From Nitrosococcus wardiae (lineage in GTDB: Bacteria; Pseudomonadota; Gammaproteobacteria; Nitrosococcales; Nitrosococcaceae), in the NCBI RefSeq assembly GCF_004421105.1, contig NZ_CP038033.1, positions 3,958,641 to 4,022,640 of the forward strand: DNA of 64,000 nt, written 5' to 3'. The position numbers and the translations under genes are program-made. Under the pieces are notes generated by a model. That model saw only the letters and a list, made by a program, of their open reading frames with translations, had not been told where the DNA came from and made no database searches. The first letter of the stretch is position 1; each line of letters starts with the position of its first letter. Shown here in pieces: positions 44,364 to 52,053 of the stretch.

Positions 44364-44612
44364 CTACAACTGCCCCCTAAACCCCTCACACCGCCTAGGA
44401 ATATCCGGCACCGGGTAGTAACGCCTCGGCACCGCCCCGGCTTTCTCGGCGTTCAGGCATAGGCCGTTACTCTTTGCTAGGTATATGCATTCCTGGCAGG
44501 TAATACGGTTGTCCCACCATGGGCGCTTGTTCTTCCTGCCTTCCTCTATGGGGATAACGGTAGCAAGCGGCCTTCTTTTGGGCAGGCTGTGAATCTTGTC
44601 AAATAGGCTCAT
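44364..44612 (-). CDS. Small cysteine-containing protein next to the replication gene
   Basis: I start at ATG 44612 (AGGAAA about 9 bp upstream), giving 82 residues. It has C-x2-C, C and C spaced as CQECIYLAKSNGLCLNAEK and PDIPRRCEGF, resembling a zinc-binding module. It is encoded downstream of the origin-like region, in the same direction as the primase. Family not recognised beyond this pattern. Confidence 0.6.
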   Translation of the reverse strand: MSLFDKIHSLPKRRPLATVIPIEEGRKNKRPWWDNRITCQECIYLAKSNGLCLNAEKAGAVPRRYYPVPDIPRRCEGFRGQL

Positions 44613-44642
44613 ATACATTTTCCTAGGGTTAGGGGGTTACTA

Positions 44643-44880
44643 TTTTTGCTATTCTTGCTACCGAACGCCTGTAGCCCTTGTCCCATGGGGATTTCAGCGG
44701 TAGCGGGCGTTTGCTACCGTCTGCTATTCTTCTGCTACCGTTCTGCTATTTTTGGAAACGGCAGCGGAAAAATAGCAAACGCTAGCAGAAGAATAGCAAG
44801 GAGCTACTACCGTCGGAGCCCCGCCCCCCACGGGCTAGAGCCCAACGGTAGCAAAAATAGCAAGAATAGCAGGGAGTAGA
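44643..44880. other. Candidate replication origin: iteron-like repeats and a 77-bp palindrome
   Basis: In about 230 bp, GCTATT or its inverse occurs seven times and GCTACCG or its inverse five times. TGCTATTCTTCTGCT (44722-44736) and TGCTATTTTT (44744-44753) are mirrored exactly by AAAAATAGCA (44768-44777) and AGCAGAAGAATAGCA (44784-44798), making an imperfect palindrome centred near 44761. It lies directly downstream of the primase-helicase gene (stop 44884). Repeats near a replication-initiation gene are typical of a self-encoded origin, as in P4-like satellites and plasmids. Confidence 0.6.
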
Positions 44881-44883
44881 AGG

Positions 44884-47442
44884 TCATGAACTGTAAACAA
44901 CACGCCCCAACAGCTTGGGGTTTACCTCGATGAACTTCTTTCTGCCTTCCTGAACTCTTCTTACCCTATTCAGTGCTGCAAGCTCATCTATGGCCGCGTC
45001 AAGCTTTGCCTTTTCTCTCAGCTTACCGGGGGCATACTGCTGGATAAGCTTGGTAGGAGCCCTTGTAGTTCTATGCTGCTCGCAATACGAAAGCAACCAG
45101 TCCTCGATTTTTTCGGCGTTCTCCCTCCCCTCTGGTGGGGCAACCTCGTTGAAGAACCGGAGACTTTCACCCAGGTGCCACAGGGTTATGCGACTGGCCG
45201 AATCGAAAGAATGGGCGCTTATGGGGCCTCCAACGCCATCAAAAACATGGAACAGGGCCGCCATCCTGGCCGCGTTTTCAGCAATTTTGCTTGCCACGTC
45301 TTTAATGTCTTCGAGCTGGCCCCCGGCTTTTAGCTCGCTTTCAATCTCATCGTGAAATTCAACCCAAGCATCTTTTGCCCCCGGCGATAGGTCGAGCATA
45401 TTAGGGGTTAGCTCCCAGTTTTTATCCATTAGCGTGGGTGCGTCTAGAATTTCCGCGATCCTATCTTTGAAGCTGTCAAGGGCTGGCCAATCCTCGTTGG
45501 GGTCCGTAAAAAAACGAGTCCCCTGGGTGGACCTTGGCCAGGAAATTAAGAAACGGGCCATAAAACCAGTCCCCCTAGCCAACCCCCCCGATTGCTCAAA
45601 GAACCGTTCTAAAACTGATTTTTGTATCTGCAAATAAGCCGACACCCTTGCCCCTCTCACGATAAAGCATTCGCTTGTACGTCTGCTTATGGGCATTGCT
45701 GTCCCGTCCCACAATTTGTTTAGTGTGGCCAAGCTTCGCATGATGGAATCCTTGCCCATGCCATGAGAGCCAAGCACAATCCCCGCCTCGGACGACATAA
45801 TCCCAGCCGAAGGCCATTTCGTGGCTAAGTCCCACTTCAACCCCTCTGGTGTAAAGTCTTCGTAAACCAGCCTGGGGGTTCTGTGTTCCTCTGGCCTGTT
45901 GTGGTCTAGCTCTTTCAGCCTTTCTCTTTCCTTCTCTGTACTCTTGCCCTCCTTTGCCAGCCTTTTGATTTTGTCCTTAACGCCGCTATACTCGGCTTCC
46001 CAGGCCGCTTGCTCGGCCCTGTAGTCGCTGAGCAAAGGCTTTGCTTGCTCTTCCTTCTGCTTTTCCCAATTTTTGATAGGGTCCAGGAAATATTTATCGC
46101 AACTCGATTTTCTCTCTCCGCTATCAGCGATCACCAGCATAAAAAGGCTGGTAGGACCATCAAGCTTTGATGCTCTCCTAACATCAACATGGGCTTGAGC
46201 GGCCAGAGATAGCGCCGATATGGCGGAAGACGCCACCATGGGGACGGGTGCCTTAACAAACTGTTGCACCTCGATAACGGCTTCTTTAACCCTGGCGGGT
46301 AGCGCGTCTATTGGGTATTCAATGGCGGGGTGCTCTATCTTTAATTGCTGAGGGTCCGGCCAGTCTTCAGCCGTACCACTCTTTAAAGCCTCAGCTACCT
46401 CTGCCCCATGCCCTCTAGCTGGGTCCACCCATCCATGCTCCTCGGCAAGCCTCCTGACAGTCCCTATATCAACAGGCGGGCTACCATTACCGTTGCGTTT
46501 GAAAGAGGTCCATTTCTCTACGATCTCGCTTGTCCCTTTATACTTATCAGATTTGGCACTCCATTCATCCCAGAGGCGGAATCCATTCCTAGAATCTATC
46601 CTATGGAGGGCCATGCCTACCCCTATCCATGTGTCATAATTATCAGCCGGTATTGCCTCAAGCATCTCTTTAATGTTTAGAGGAAATTCCCCGCTAGGCT
46701 CGGGCAAGTCCTCCACTGAGTGGAGGTGCGGCTTTTCCTCTATGAGTTCAATAAACCACTCTGGCGGGTCTACGGGCAAAACTCCCTCGGTAGGGTCTGA
46801 ACTCGCCTCCCATTCATAGCGCCGCCATGACTCATGCAGGGATGGAGGGGCCACGATATAGCCCCCATCGGCCCGGCTATCTACCCCTGGGGTTGGTTTG
46901 AGAATATTGGTATAGGTTCTGTATTTCTTATCCGTTTTCGGCCTGATATAAATTAAATGCCGCCCACCGGAACCTGTGGTTTGCTCCACGGTGTCAGGGA
47001 GTTGTCTATCCCCAATAGCTTCTTCTCCATCAATGCCTTCCTTCCTGTCTATGTCTATAACGACAATCCCCGACCCTTTCCCTGTGGCAATCCCGATATT
47101 GGCACCGGGCCATTTGCACCACCAGCCCTCAATAACCTGGGGGTCTGTGGTGGCGTCTTTCAGCCCGTTCCTAGTGCGCGGGTGTTTGCCGACGTTTTCA
47201 CATTTAGGATTTCTGCACGAACAACCCCCGCCTTTTATTGGAGTATGGACAGGAAAAACCCGCCATCCCCATTCAGCATATAGTAGGGCGTGCGCTTTCA
47301 AGTCATGGGGGGCTAGGGTATAATAGGGGTTAATCTTTTCCAGTTTTGCCCCATCAGAAGCCCCTCCCCCCAGTGGGGCTTTTCCATTTCTAGAGACGCA
47401 ACCTTCTCGCCCCGTTTCCGGGCTTAAGTTTTGGTATTTCAT
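44884..47442 (-). CDS. Replication protein: primase-polymerase / PriCT / DUF3987 helicase-like
   Basis: I start at ATG 47442 (GGGGG 6 bp upstream), giving 852 residues and no overlap with alpA; the frame extends 13 codons further. Domains: a prim-pol core near residues 30-200, with WGWRVFPVHTPIKGGGCSC at its start, metal-binding VVIDIDRKEG and SGGRHLIYI; a PriCT-2-like helical domain (DTWIGVGMALHRI, WTSFKRN); and a DUF3987 ATPase with a degenerate P-loop (ADSGERKSS) and Walker B-like AGIMSSEAG. It probably primes and unwinds the island's own origin next door. In the second copy this gene is frameshifted near the window end. Confidence 0.86.
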   Translation of the reverse strand: MKYQNLSPETGREGCVSRNGKAPLGGGASDGAKLEKINPYYTLAPHDLKAHALLYAEWGWRVFPVHTPIKGGGCSCRNPKCENVGKHPRTRNGLKDATTDPQVIEGWWCKWPGANIGIATGKGSGIVVIDIDRKEGIDGEEAIGDRQLPDTVEQTTGSGGRHLIYIRPKTDKKYRTYTNILKPTPGVDSRADGGYIVAPPSLHESWRRYEWEASSDPTEGVLPVDPPEWFIELIEEKPHLHSVEDLPEPSGEFPLNIKEMLEAIPADNYDTWIGVGMALHRIDSRNGFRLWDEWSAKSDKYKGTSEIVEKWTSFKRNGNGSPPVDIGTVRRLAEEHGWVDPARGHGAEVAEALKSGTAEDWPDPQQLKIEHPAIEYPIDALPARVKEAVIEVQQFVKAPVPMVASSAISALSLAAQAHVDVRRASKLDGPTSLFMLVIADSGERKSSCDKYFLDPIKNWEKQKEEQAKPLLSDYRAEQAAWEAEYSGVKDKIKRLAKEGKSTEKERERLKELDHNRPEEHRTPRLVYEDFTPEGLKWDLATKWPSAGIMSSEAGIVLGSHGMGKDSIMRSLATLNKLWDGTAMPISRRTSECFIVRGARVSAYLQIQKSVLERFFEQSGGLARGTGFMARFLISWPRSTQGTRFFTDPNEDWPALDSFKDRIAEILDAPTLMDKNWELTPNMLDLSPGAKDAWVEFHDEIESELKAGGQLEDIKDVASKIAENAARMAALFHVFDGVGGPISAHSFDSASRITLWHLGESLRFFNEVAPPEGRENAEKIEDWLLSYCEQHRTTRAPTKLIQQYAPGKLREKAKLDAAIDELAALNRVRRVQEGRKKFIEVNPKLLGRVVYSS

Positions 47443-47453
47443 TGAGCACCCCC

Positions 47454-47684
47454 TTAGCCACGCGGTAGGCTTTTCAGCCAAGCGTCAACTTCATCGACAA
47501 GCCAAGCTTTCTTTCCGCTGGGGAGGATAATGGGGGAGGGGACTTTGCCTTGCTTCATCCAACGCCATAGCGTTGATTCATGAATGCCGCCGATGGCTTT
47601 GCGTAGTTCAGGGGCAAGGAGAACCTTACGAGCAGGATCGATCTCGCAGTCAAGACCACAATAAGTTAATTTCTTGTTAGACAT
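47454..47684 (-). CDS. AlpA-family helix-turn-helix regulator
   Basis: The frame runs up to 47861, but ATG 47684 with AGGAG upstream gives a 76-residue protein of proper AlpA type: LLAPELRKAIGGIHESTLWR and WMKQGKVPSPIILPSGKKAW with DEVDAWL at the end. AlpA-like proteins act as excision/expression regulators (Vis, AlpA) of P4-type islands. It is 11 bp upstream of the replication gene, probably in the same operon. Confidence 0.8.
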   Translation of the reverse strand: MSNKKLTYCGLDCEIDPARKVLLAPELRKAIGGIHESTLWRWMKQGKVPSPIILPSGKKAWLVDEVDAWLKSLPRG

Positions 47685-48030
47685 TTGTTGGCTCTTACTC
47701 CTATGTTTAGGAGGCCAACAGCAAGGCGGGGTAGCAACCAAGGGTTGTGTGTTAGTTTTACTAACTGGTACACTTTGTCTTGTTAACCCTAAGTTAACGA
47801 CCCTTAGCCCAATAATTAGGCTGGGTAAAAATGTCGAGTTACTTGCACTAACTACGACCATGTTTTAAATGCCTTGCTGAAGGCCGATTGTAAAAAACAA
47901 AAACCCCGTTACCGTTGGCGCGGTGCGGGGTTTCCCTTTATAGGACCCCGCAGGGTTATCCAATACAGTACCACGTTTTAATATTGCTTGCAATAAGCAT
48001 TTGTTTTCGTTAACAAAAATATTAATACAG
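47685..48030. promoter_or_regulatory. Control region of the replication operon with palindromic sites
   Basis: Contains GTTAGT-TTT-ACTAAC (47751-47765) and a repeated GTTAAC (47782-47787, 47793-47798), likely operators for the alpA-rep promoter, AT-rich sequence around them, and at its right side the integrase terminator. No gene is needed to explain it. Confidence 0.5.
47892..47933 (-). terminator. Rho-independent terminator of the integrase gene
   Basis: AAACCCCG (47901-47908) pairs with CGGGGTTT (47926-47933); inside, ACCG (47911-47914) pairs with CGGT (47921-47924). On the minus strand the stem is followed by TTGTTTTTTA. It may also work weakly in the other direction. Confidence 0.8.
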
Positions 48031-49236
48031 TTAATATTTTTTTAGCACCACCACCTCGGCACACTCCCCACCATAAACAATTTGGTCCACCTTCCGCCCC
48101 CAAGCCTCCAATGCTTGCCGCTTCTCAGCGTTATAGTCGTGGCGATCGTAGATAGCGGTAATGTCCCCCCGGTCTGTGTGGTTGAGTATTTTGGATACGA
48201 CAAGCCTAGGTATTCCTATCCCCGTCATGTGGCTGGCTGCCGTACGCCTTAAATCGTGGCTGGTAAAATGGTTAGTCCCCAGGGTAGGCAACGCGAGACG
48301 TAATTCCTTATCTATGTTCCGCCCCGTCATGGGCCTATCGCCTTTTTTACCGGGTAGCAGGTAATCCCCGCCAAGGAAATGAAGCCGCTGGGCTATCTCA
48401 AGGGCTTGGGGACTTAAATGTACGGTGTGGGTCCGTCCGTTTTTGGCAATGCTACCGGGGATAGTCCAAACTGCCTGGTTAAAGTCAAATTGGTCCCATA
48501 TTGCTGAAAGTATTTCGCCTTTACGCTGGGCGGTGAGTAGCTGAAACTTGAGGGCTAACTGAATCCGTTCAGCCATATGGGTTTTCTCAAGCCCCGTCCA
48601 AAACGCCTTAATTTCATCCTCGGAGAGTACCCGGTCCCTTGGGGTTTCCTTTGCTGGCGGACGTATCCCGGCGGCGGGGGAGACATCCAGCATGGCCCGC
48701 TCAACGCCAAAATTAAACAGCCTTTTAATTAAGGATAGGGTCCGATTGGCGGCCACTGGTGCACTCCGGTCCTGTATCCCGTCTAACAGCAAAACCACAT
48801 CACGGCGGGTAATGCCTTTAGCTTTAATCCTCCCCCAGGCGGGTAGCACGTCCTTGTTCAACATTCGTTCGTCAGCTTCCCAGCTTCGCTTATTCGGTTT
48901 GGCATGCCGGATCAGGTATTCCTTAGCGAGTGTGTTTACCGTAATAGCATGGCGTTCTTGCTGTTTGCGTGCGGTTTCCAAATCGCCAGGGTCCAACCCT
49001 TGGGAGAGCAATTGCTGAGCCTCGGCATGCTTTAAGTGCGCCGTGTACAAGTCCACTTCCGGGTAGCTGCCAAAGGTGACCCGCCTGGGCCGTCCATTGT
49101 GGCGATACAGCCAAAACCATGACTTTTTGCCCTTGGGGGTCACACGCAAGCCGAACCCTGGCCGCCCATCCTCAAAGACTTCAAAGCGGCTTTCTTTGGG
49201 TTTGAGTTTCTTTATAGCAGAGTCGGTAAAGCGCAT
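48031..49236 (-). CDS. P4-type tyrosine integrase
   Basis: The 401-residue protein has an N-terminal DUF4102 arm-binding domain (DGRPGFGLRVTPKGKKSWFW, VTFGSYPEVDL), a SAM-like core-binding domain, and a catalytic domain with R238 (LLTAQRKGE), H327 and R330 (TSHDLRRTAASH), H353 (LNHTD) and the nucleophile Y363 (AIYDRHDY). It is transcribed away from the unit boundary 180 bp upstream, where arm-type repeats lie. It should catalyse integration and excision of the island at the TTCTAATG core. Confidence 0.93.
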   Translation of the reverse strand: MRFTDSAIKKLKPKESRFEVFEDGRPGFGLRVTPKGKKSWFWLYRHNGRPRRVTFGSYPEVDLYTAHLKHAEAQQLLSQGLDPGDLETARKQQERHAITVNTLAKEYLIRHAKPNKRSWEADERMLNKDVLPAWGRIKAKGITRRDVVLLLDGIQDRSAPVAANRTLSLIKRLFNFGVERAMLDVSPAAGIRPPAKETPRDRVLSEDEIKAFWTGLEKTHMAERIQLALKFQLLTAQRKGEILSAIWDQFDFNQAVWTIPGSIAKNGRTHTVHLSPQALEIAQRLHFLGGDYLLPGKKGDRPMTGRNIDKELRLALPTLGTNHFTSHDLRRTAASHMTGIGIPRLVVSKILNHTDRGDITAIYDRHDYNAEKRQALEAWGRKVDQIVYGGECAEVVVLKKY

Positions 49237-49237
49237 T

Positions 49238-49528
49238 TGCTACCCTCGGGTTTCAATAGGGTAGCATTATGGCCGCAATAGAATGCAAAGACAAGGTGCA
49301 ATGAGTTGCAAAGAAATAAAAGGCTATAAATACAAATACAATAGATACTTATATGAGTATTTTTGGGGGATATTGGGCTTGCATTTTGCTGCTTAGGTTT
49401 TCTTTTATTTGCAAGTTCTAATGTTCGCCGGTCAAGGGAAATGATGATCGTATAATTATTACGTATCAAAGGCTTATTATACATTTATCCACCCAAAAAA
49501 AGCTTTGGGTAGCAAATAGGGTAGCATT
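49238..49528. repeat. Unit junction: attP-like site rebuilt between the two units
   Basis: The end of unit 1 (integrase side) and the start of unit 2 meet at 49415/49416. On the left are TTGCTACCC (49238-49246) and AATAGGGTAGCATT (49255-49268); on the right the same pair, GGGTAGCAA and AATAGGGTAGCATT, at 49507-49528. The core TTCTAATG lies between. This is the layout of a P/core/P' attachment site. Confidence 0.7.
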
Positions 49529-50162
49529 TCAAGGGCTCAATGCGGTTTTCGGCTCTTTTACAACCTCCACTGCCTCCGTTTTTTATAGGTACCGCAAAAT
49601 TCCCCTGTTAGAGGCTCCAAAAATTATTTTTTCTAAACACCTACAGTGAGATAGTGCCAAAAGTGCCAAAAGCCCCCTTTAGGGAGCCAAAAACTGTAGC
49701 CTTTTTACGGACTAAAGCAATTACCCATGTTTATAAGTTATAAAAGTAATCAATCCCGCGTGTATGATGATGGGCCGCAAAAACTTAGCCGGTTTGCCCT
49801 TTTTATAGCCTCGCTTATATCTTAATTCATTCCCCACCTACACAGGGGAGCCTTTTTTAGGGACTCCGAAAATTCACCCCCGCACCCAGGGCTAACTGCT
49901 TAGCCACCATCGCCGCGAAACGCCAGGGGGTAATCTCTCTACTCGTGGGATTTTTCCTGTCTGCTCATCTCACTAGGCGGTAATATGCTTGCCCCATAAA
50001 GGAAAAGGGCACGCAGCAAAGGAGCTACGTGCCCGGCACTTACTTACTTATGCCCGTATTAAGAGCAGGTGCGGTTAATGAGAAGAGAGCACAACTCTTT
50101 AACGCACACCTATCATTAAAAATAGCTTTTGCTTGGGTATGTGCAAATTCACTTGCCCAAAG

Positions 50163-50178
50163 TGTGATATAGGTCACA
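50163..50178. promoter_or_regulatory. Crp-type binding site, second copy
   Basis: TGTGATATAGGTCACA, identical to 32099-32114. Confidence 0.62.
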
Positions 50179-50194
50179 TTTAAGCGCATGAGAC

Positions 50195-50225
50195 AAAAAA
50201 ATAGCCCGGTGGGAGAGCCGGGCTA
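50195..50225 (-). terminator. Minus-strand terminator, second copy
   Basis: Same 8-bp stem and T-run as 32131-32161; it ends the second copy of the TM/ImmA operon. Confidence 0.83.
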
Positions 50226-50512
50226 GAGTGCGAATGTTGGTATGCGCCACGAAATTTCCGCCTCGTGGCCGGCGGTGTGAGTGAAACTCTTAATATTTGA
50301 GTGTATCTCCTGCTTGATGGTGTTCTATAAGGAATATCCCTATCAGGGGGAACTCCGCTCTGTTATTGCGCTTGCAAGATGGCTCGCAGGAATTTCTGGT
50401 AAGTCAAGGTAGTAGTGGGTAATTGGCTATTTGGCAGATAATCTAAGAAGGGCCTGTACGCCAGGTGGAATAAAAACCTGGACAGGATTCTCTGGCTATA
50501 TACAATATTGAA

Positions 50513-51079
50513 TTACTCAATAATGCGTAGTTTCCTTAGGCGGTACTCCATCGCTTTGCTTGATACTTCAAACTTATCTGCCATACCCTCAACAAATGTG
50601 GTCAGAAGGGCTTTTTCTTCACAGGTCTTTTTTATAGATTCGATTAATTTCTCCCCCTCTTCCAGGATAAGATCTTGGGGCATTAAGAGCTGTGCAGCGA
50701 AGTTATTTGCCTCGGATTCATAAGAATCCCAATATGACTCGCTTCTGCTCATTGCTTTCTTTGAATCAGTAAAACCTTGTTTAGATTTAGCACTATGAAG
50801 GCAGTAGTGTCCAATCTCATGCGCCAAAGTAAACCTTCTTCTAGGGGAATACGAATTCTGTAGAGGATTGATTTTTACAATAGGTGTCTCATCTTTAAAG
50901 AAAATCTCCCCTACGATATTCCTTGAGTCGAGGGAAAAATCTAACTCTACCAGAATACCTAGCTCCTTTGCGATTCTGTCAACATCAATTGGTGCTTTAA
51001 CTTCAAAGGCCTTCTCCTTGGCAAGGTAAAATAAAAGCTCAGACGCATTAGAATAAAGCCTTTTTTCCTCGTTAATCAT
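50513..51079 (-). CDS. ImmA/IrrE family metallo-endopeptidase, second copy
   Basis: Protein identical over all 188 residues to the gene at 32449-33015, with HEIGH intact and the same 8-bp overlap with the upstream gene. Confidence 0.87.
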   Translation of the reverse strand: MINEEKRLYSNASELLFYLAKEKAFEVKAPIDVDRIAKELGILVELDFSLDSRNIVGEIFFKDETPIVKINPLQNSYSPRRRFTLAHEIGHYCLHSAKSKQGFTDSKKAMSRSESYWDSYESEANNFAAQLLMPQDLILEEGEKLIESIKKTCEEKALLTTFVEGMADKFEVSSKAMEYRLRKLRIIE

Positions 51080-51563
51080 CGTTTTCCTTCCCTTTTAGCT
51101 GACTAGCTAATTGCTTAGTAGCTGCACCTGTTCGATCAATTTTTGTCGCTGTTACTTGATTGTCCTCTATACGTTCCTGAATAAGTTGCTCCACTTTAGA
51201 TATTAGCTTTATCTTTAAGTGCCGTTTAACATCCGGATTCTCTAAAATGGAATTAGCTAATTTTATCCCGCAGCCCTCATCCGATTGAATTTTTTCTTGT
51301 AATTCCTCAGTTATTTGCTTCTCTAGAGACTCTTTTGAAGCTGAGAACTGCTGCATAAATACATATCCTGCTATTGCAAGAACTACGGTGATGCCAACAA
51401 ATATAATTGTAGTGAAGACTATGTAAGTATTCGCAATCGCGATTGCATTGGATGGGCTTTGTACAGTAGCATTTTTGAGCCATCCCAAGAACCAAGGTGC
51501 AATTGCACCGCCGATAAACCCAGCCAGCAGCACCGCTATAATTTTACACACTTTTTTCAACAA
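51072..51563 (-). CDS. Two-TM protein with coiled-coil tail, second copy
   Basis: Identical over 163 residues to 33008-33499, including the TTG start and ribosome site. Confidence 0.7.
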   Translation of the reverse strand: MLKKVCKIIAVLLAGFIGGAIAPWFLGWLKNATVQSPSNAIAIANTYIVFTTIIFVGITVVLAIAGYVFMQQFSASKESLEKQITEELQEKIQSDEGCGIKLANSILENPDVKRHLKIKLISKVEQLIQERIEDNQVTATKIDRTGAATKQLASQLKGKENDD

Positions 51564-51642
51564 TTAGAGTTCTCCATTCTTCGATGAGGAGTCGAATAGG
51601 AAGCCCCATGAATTTAAAGGTAAGCCGTGAAACCCTAAGGAA

Positions 51643-51917
51643 CTACCGACAAAGCACCTCACAAGGCACTCCATCCCCATCGCCATCAAGCCTAGACAGC
51701 CCACAAGCCAAATACCTCAAAGCCTCCGTACAGCTATCCATATGACCACAATACCTCTTAGGTCCACATTCAGAAGCCGCCTGCTTGGCCCTGGTCCGCT
51801 TATCCCGCCTCCATTCCCATCATGGCACCCTCTGCGTCTCTGAATGCGCCTACAAGCTCCTATAGGCCGCTCTCCTTGGTTCACCTTCATAGGGATTCAT
51901 TGCCTGTAGACCCAGAT
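51643..51917 (-). pseudogene. SNase-Excalibur remnant, second copy
   Basis: Carries the same frameshift and stops as 33579-33853, so the decay predates the duplication of the unit. Confidence 0.68.
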
Positions 51918-52053
51918 AGATTCGTGAGCCGCTCAGTATGGACCCGCATGCCTCGGTGATGTGGGGACTGGGGGTTAGAAGTCCAGTAGCGGCTTCGAGA
52001 ACCTTTTTCCCCAATCAATTATTTGGGGACCTCGTTGACCCCTAACTAATTTT

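Larger units (their letters stand above)
31352..49415. mobile_element. Integrated island, first unit (about 18,064 bp)
   Basis: The sequence from 31352 recurs from 49416 with an offset of 18,064 bp, so 31352-49415 is one full unit. Its right end has a P4-type integrase next to the boundary. Cargo: AlpA-like regulator, primase-helicase and a repeat-rich origin candidate, DUF5681 protein, restriction-modification pair, attC-bounded cassettes, broken SNase genes, subtilase, lipoprotein, and a TM/ImmA operon. The chromosomal flank (…TTTACCTAGC) and the internal junction (…ATTTGCAAG) differ up to base 31351/49415 and are identical after it, which sets the left edge of the core. No tRNA gene lies at the left border. 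The right chromosomal border is outside the window. Confidence 0.9.
49529..50512. other. Non-coding left end of the second unit
   Basis: Copy of 31465-32448, with the same terminators (50195-50225; 49998-50034), hairpins and short RNA candidate. No base difference was noticed. Confidence 0.6.

Noticed and set aside
44643..44880. A CRISPR array
   Set aside because: The repeated units are 6-15 bp, occur in both orientations with irregular spacing, and have no spacer-sized unique intervals or cas genes.
31352..49415. A complete prophage
   Set aside because: No capsid, portal, large terminase, tail or lysis genes are visible; the gene set fits a satellite-like or integrative island.
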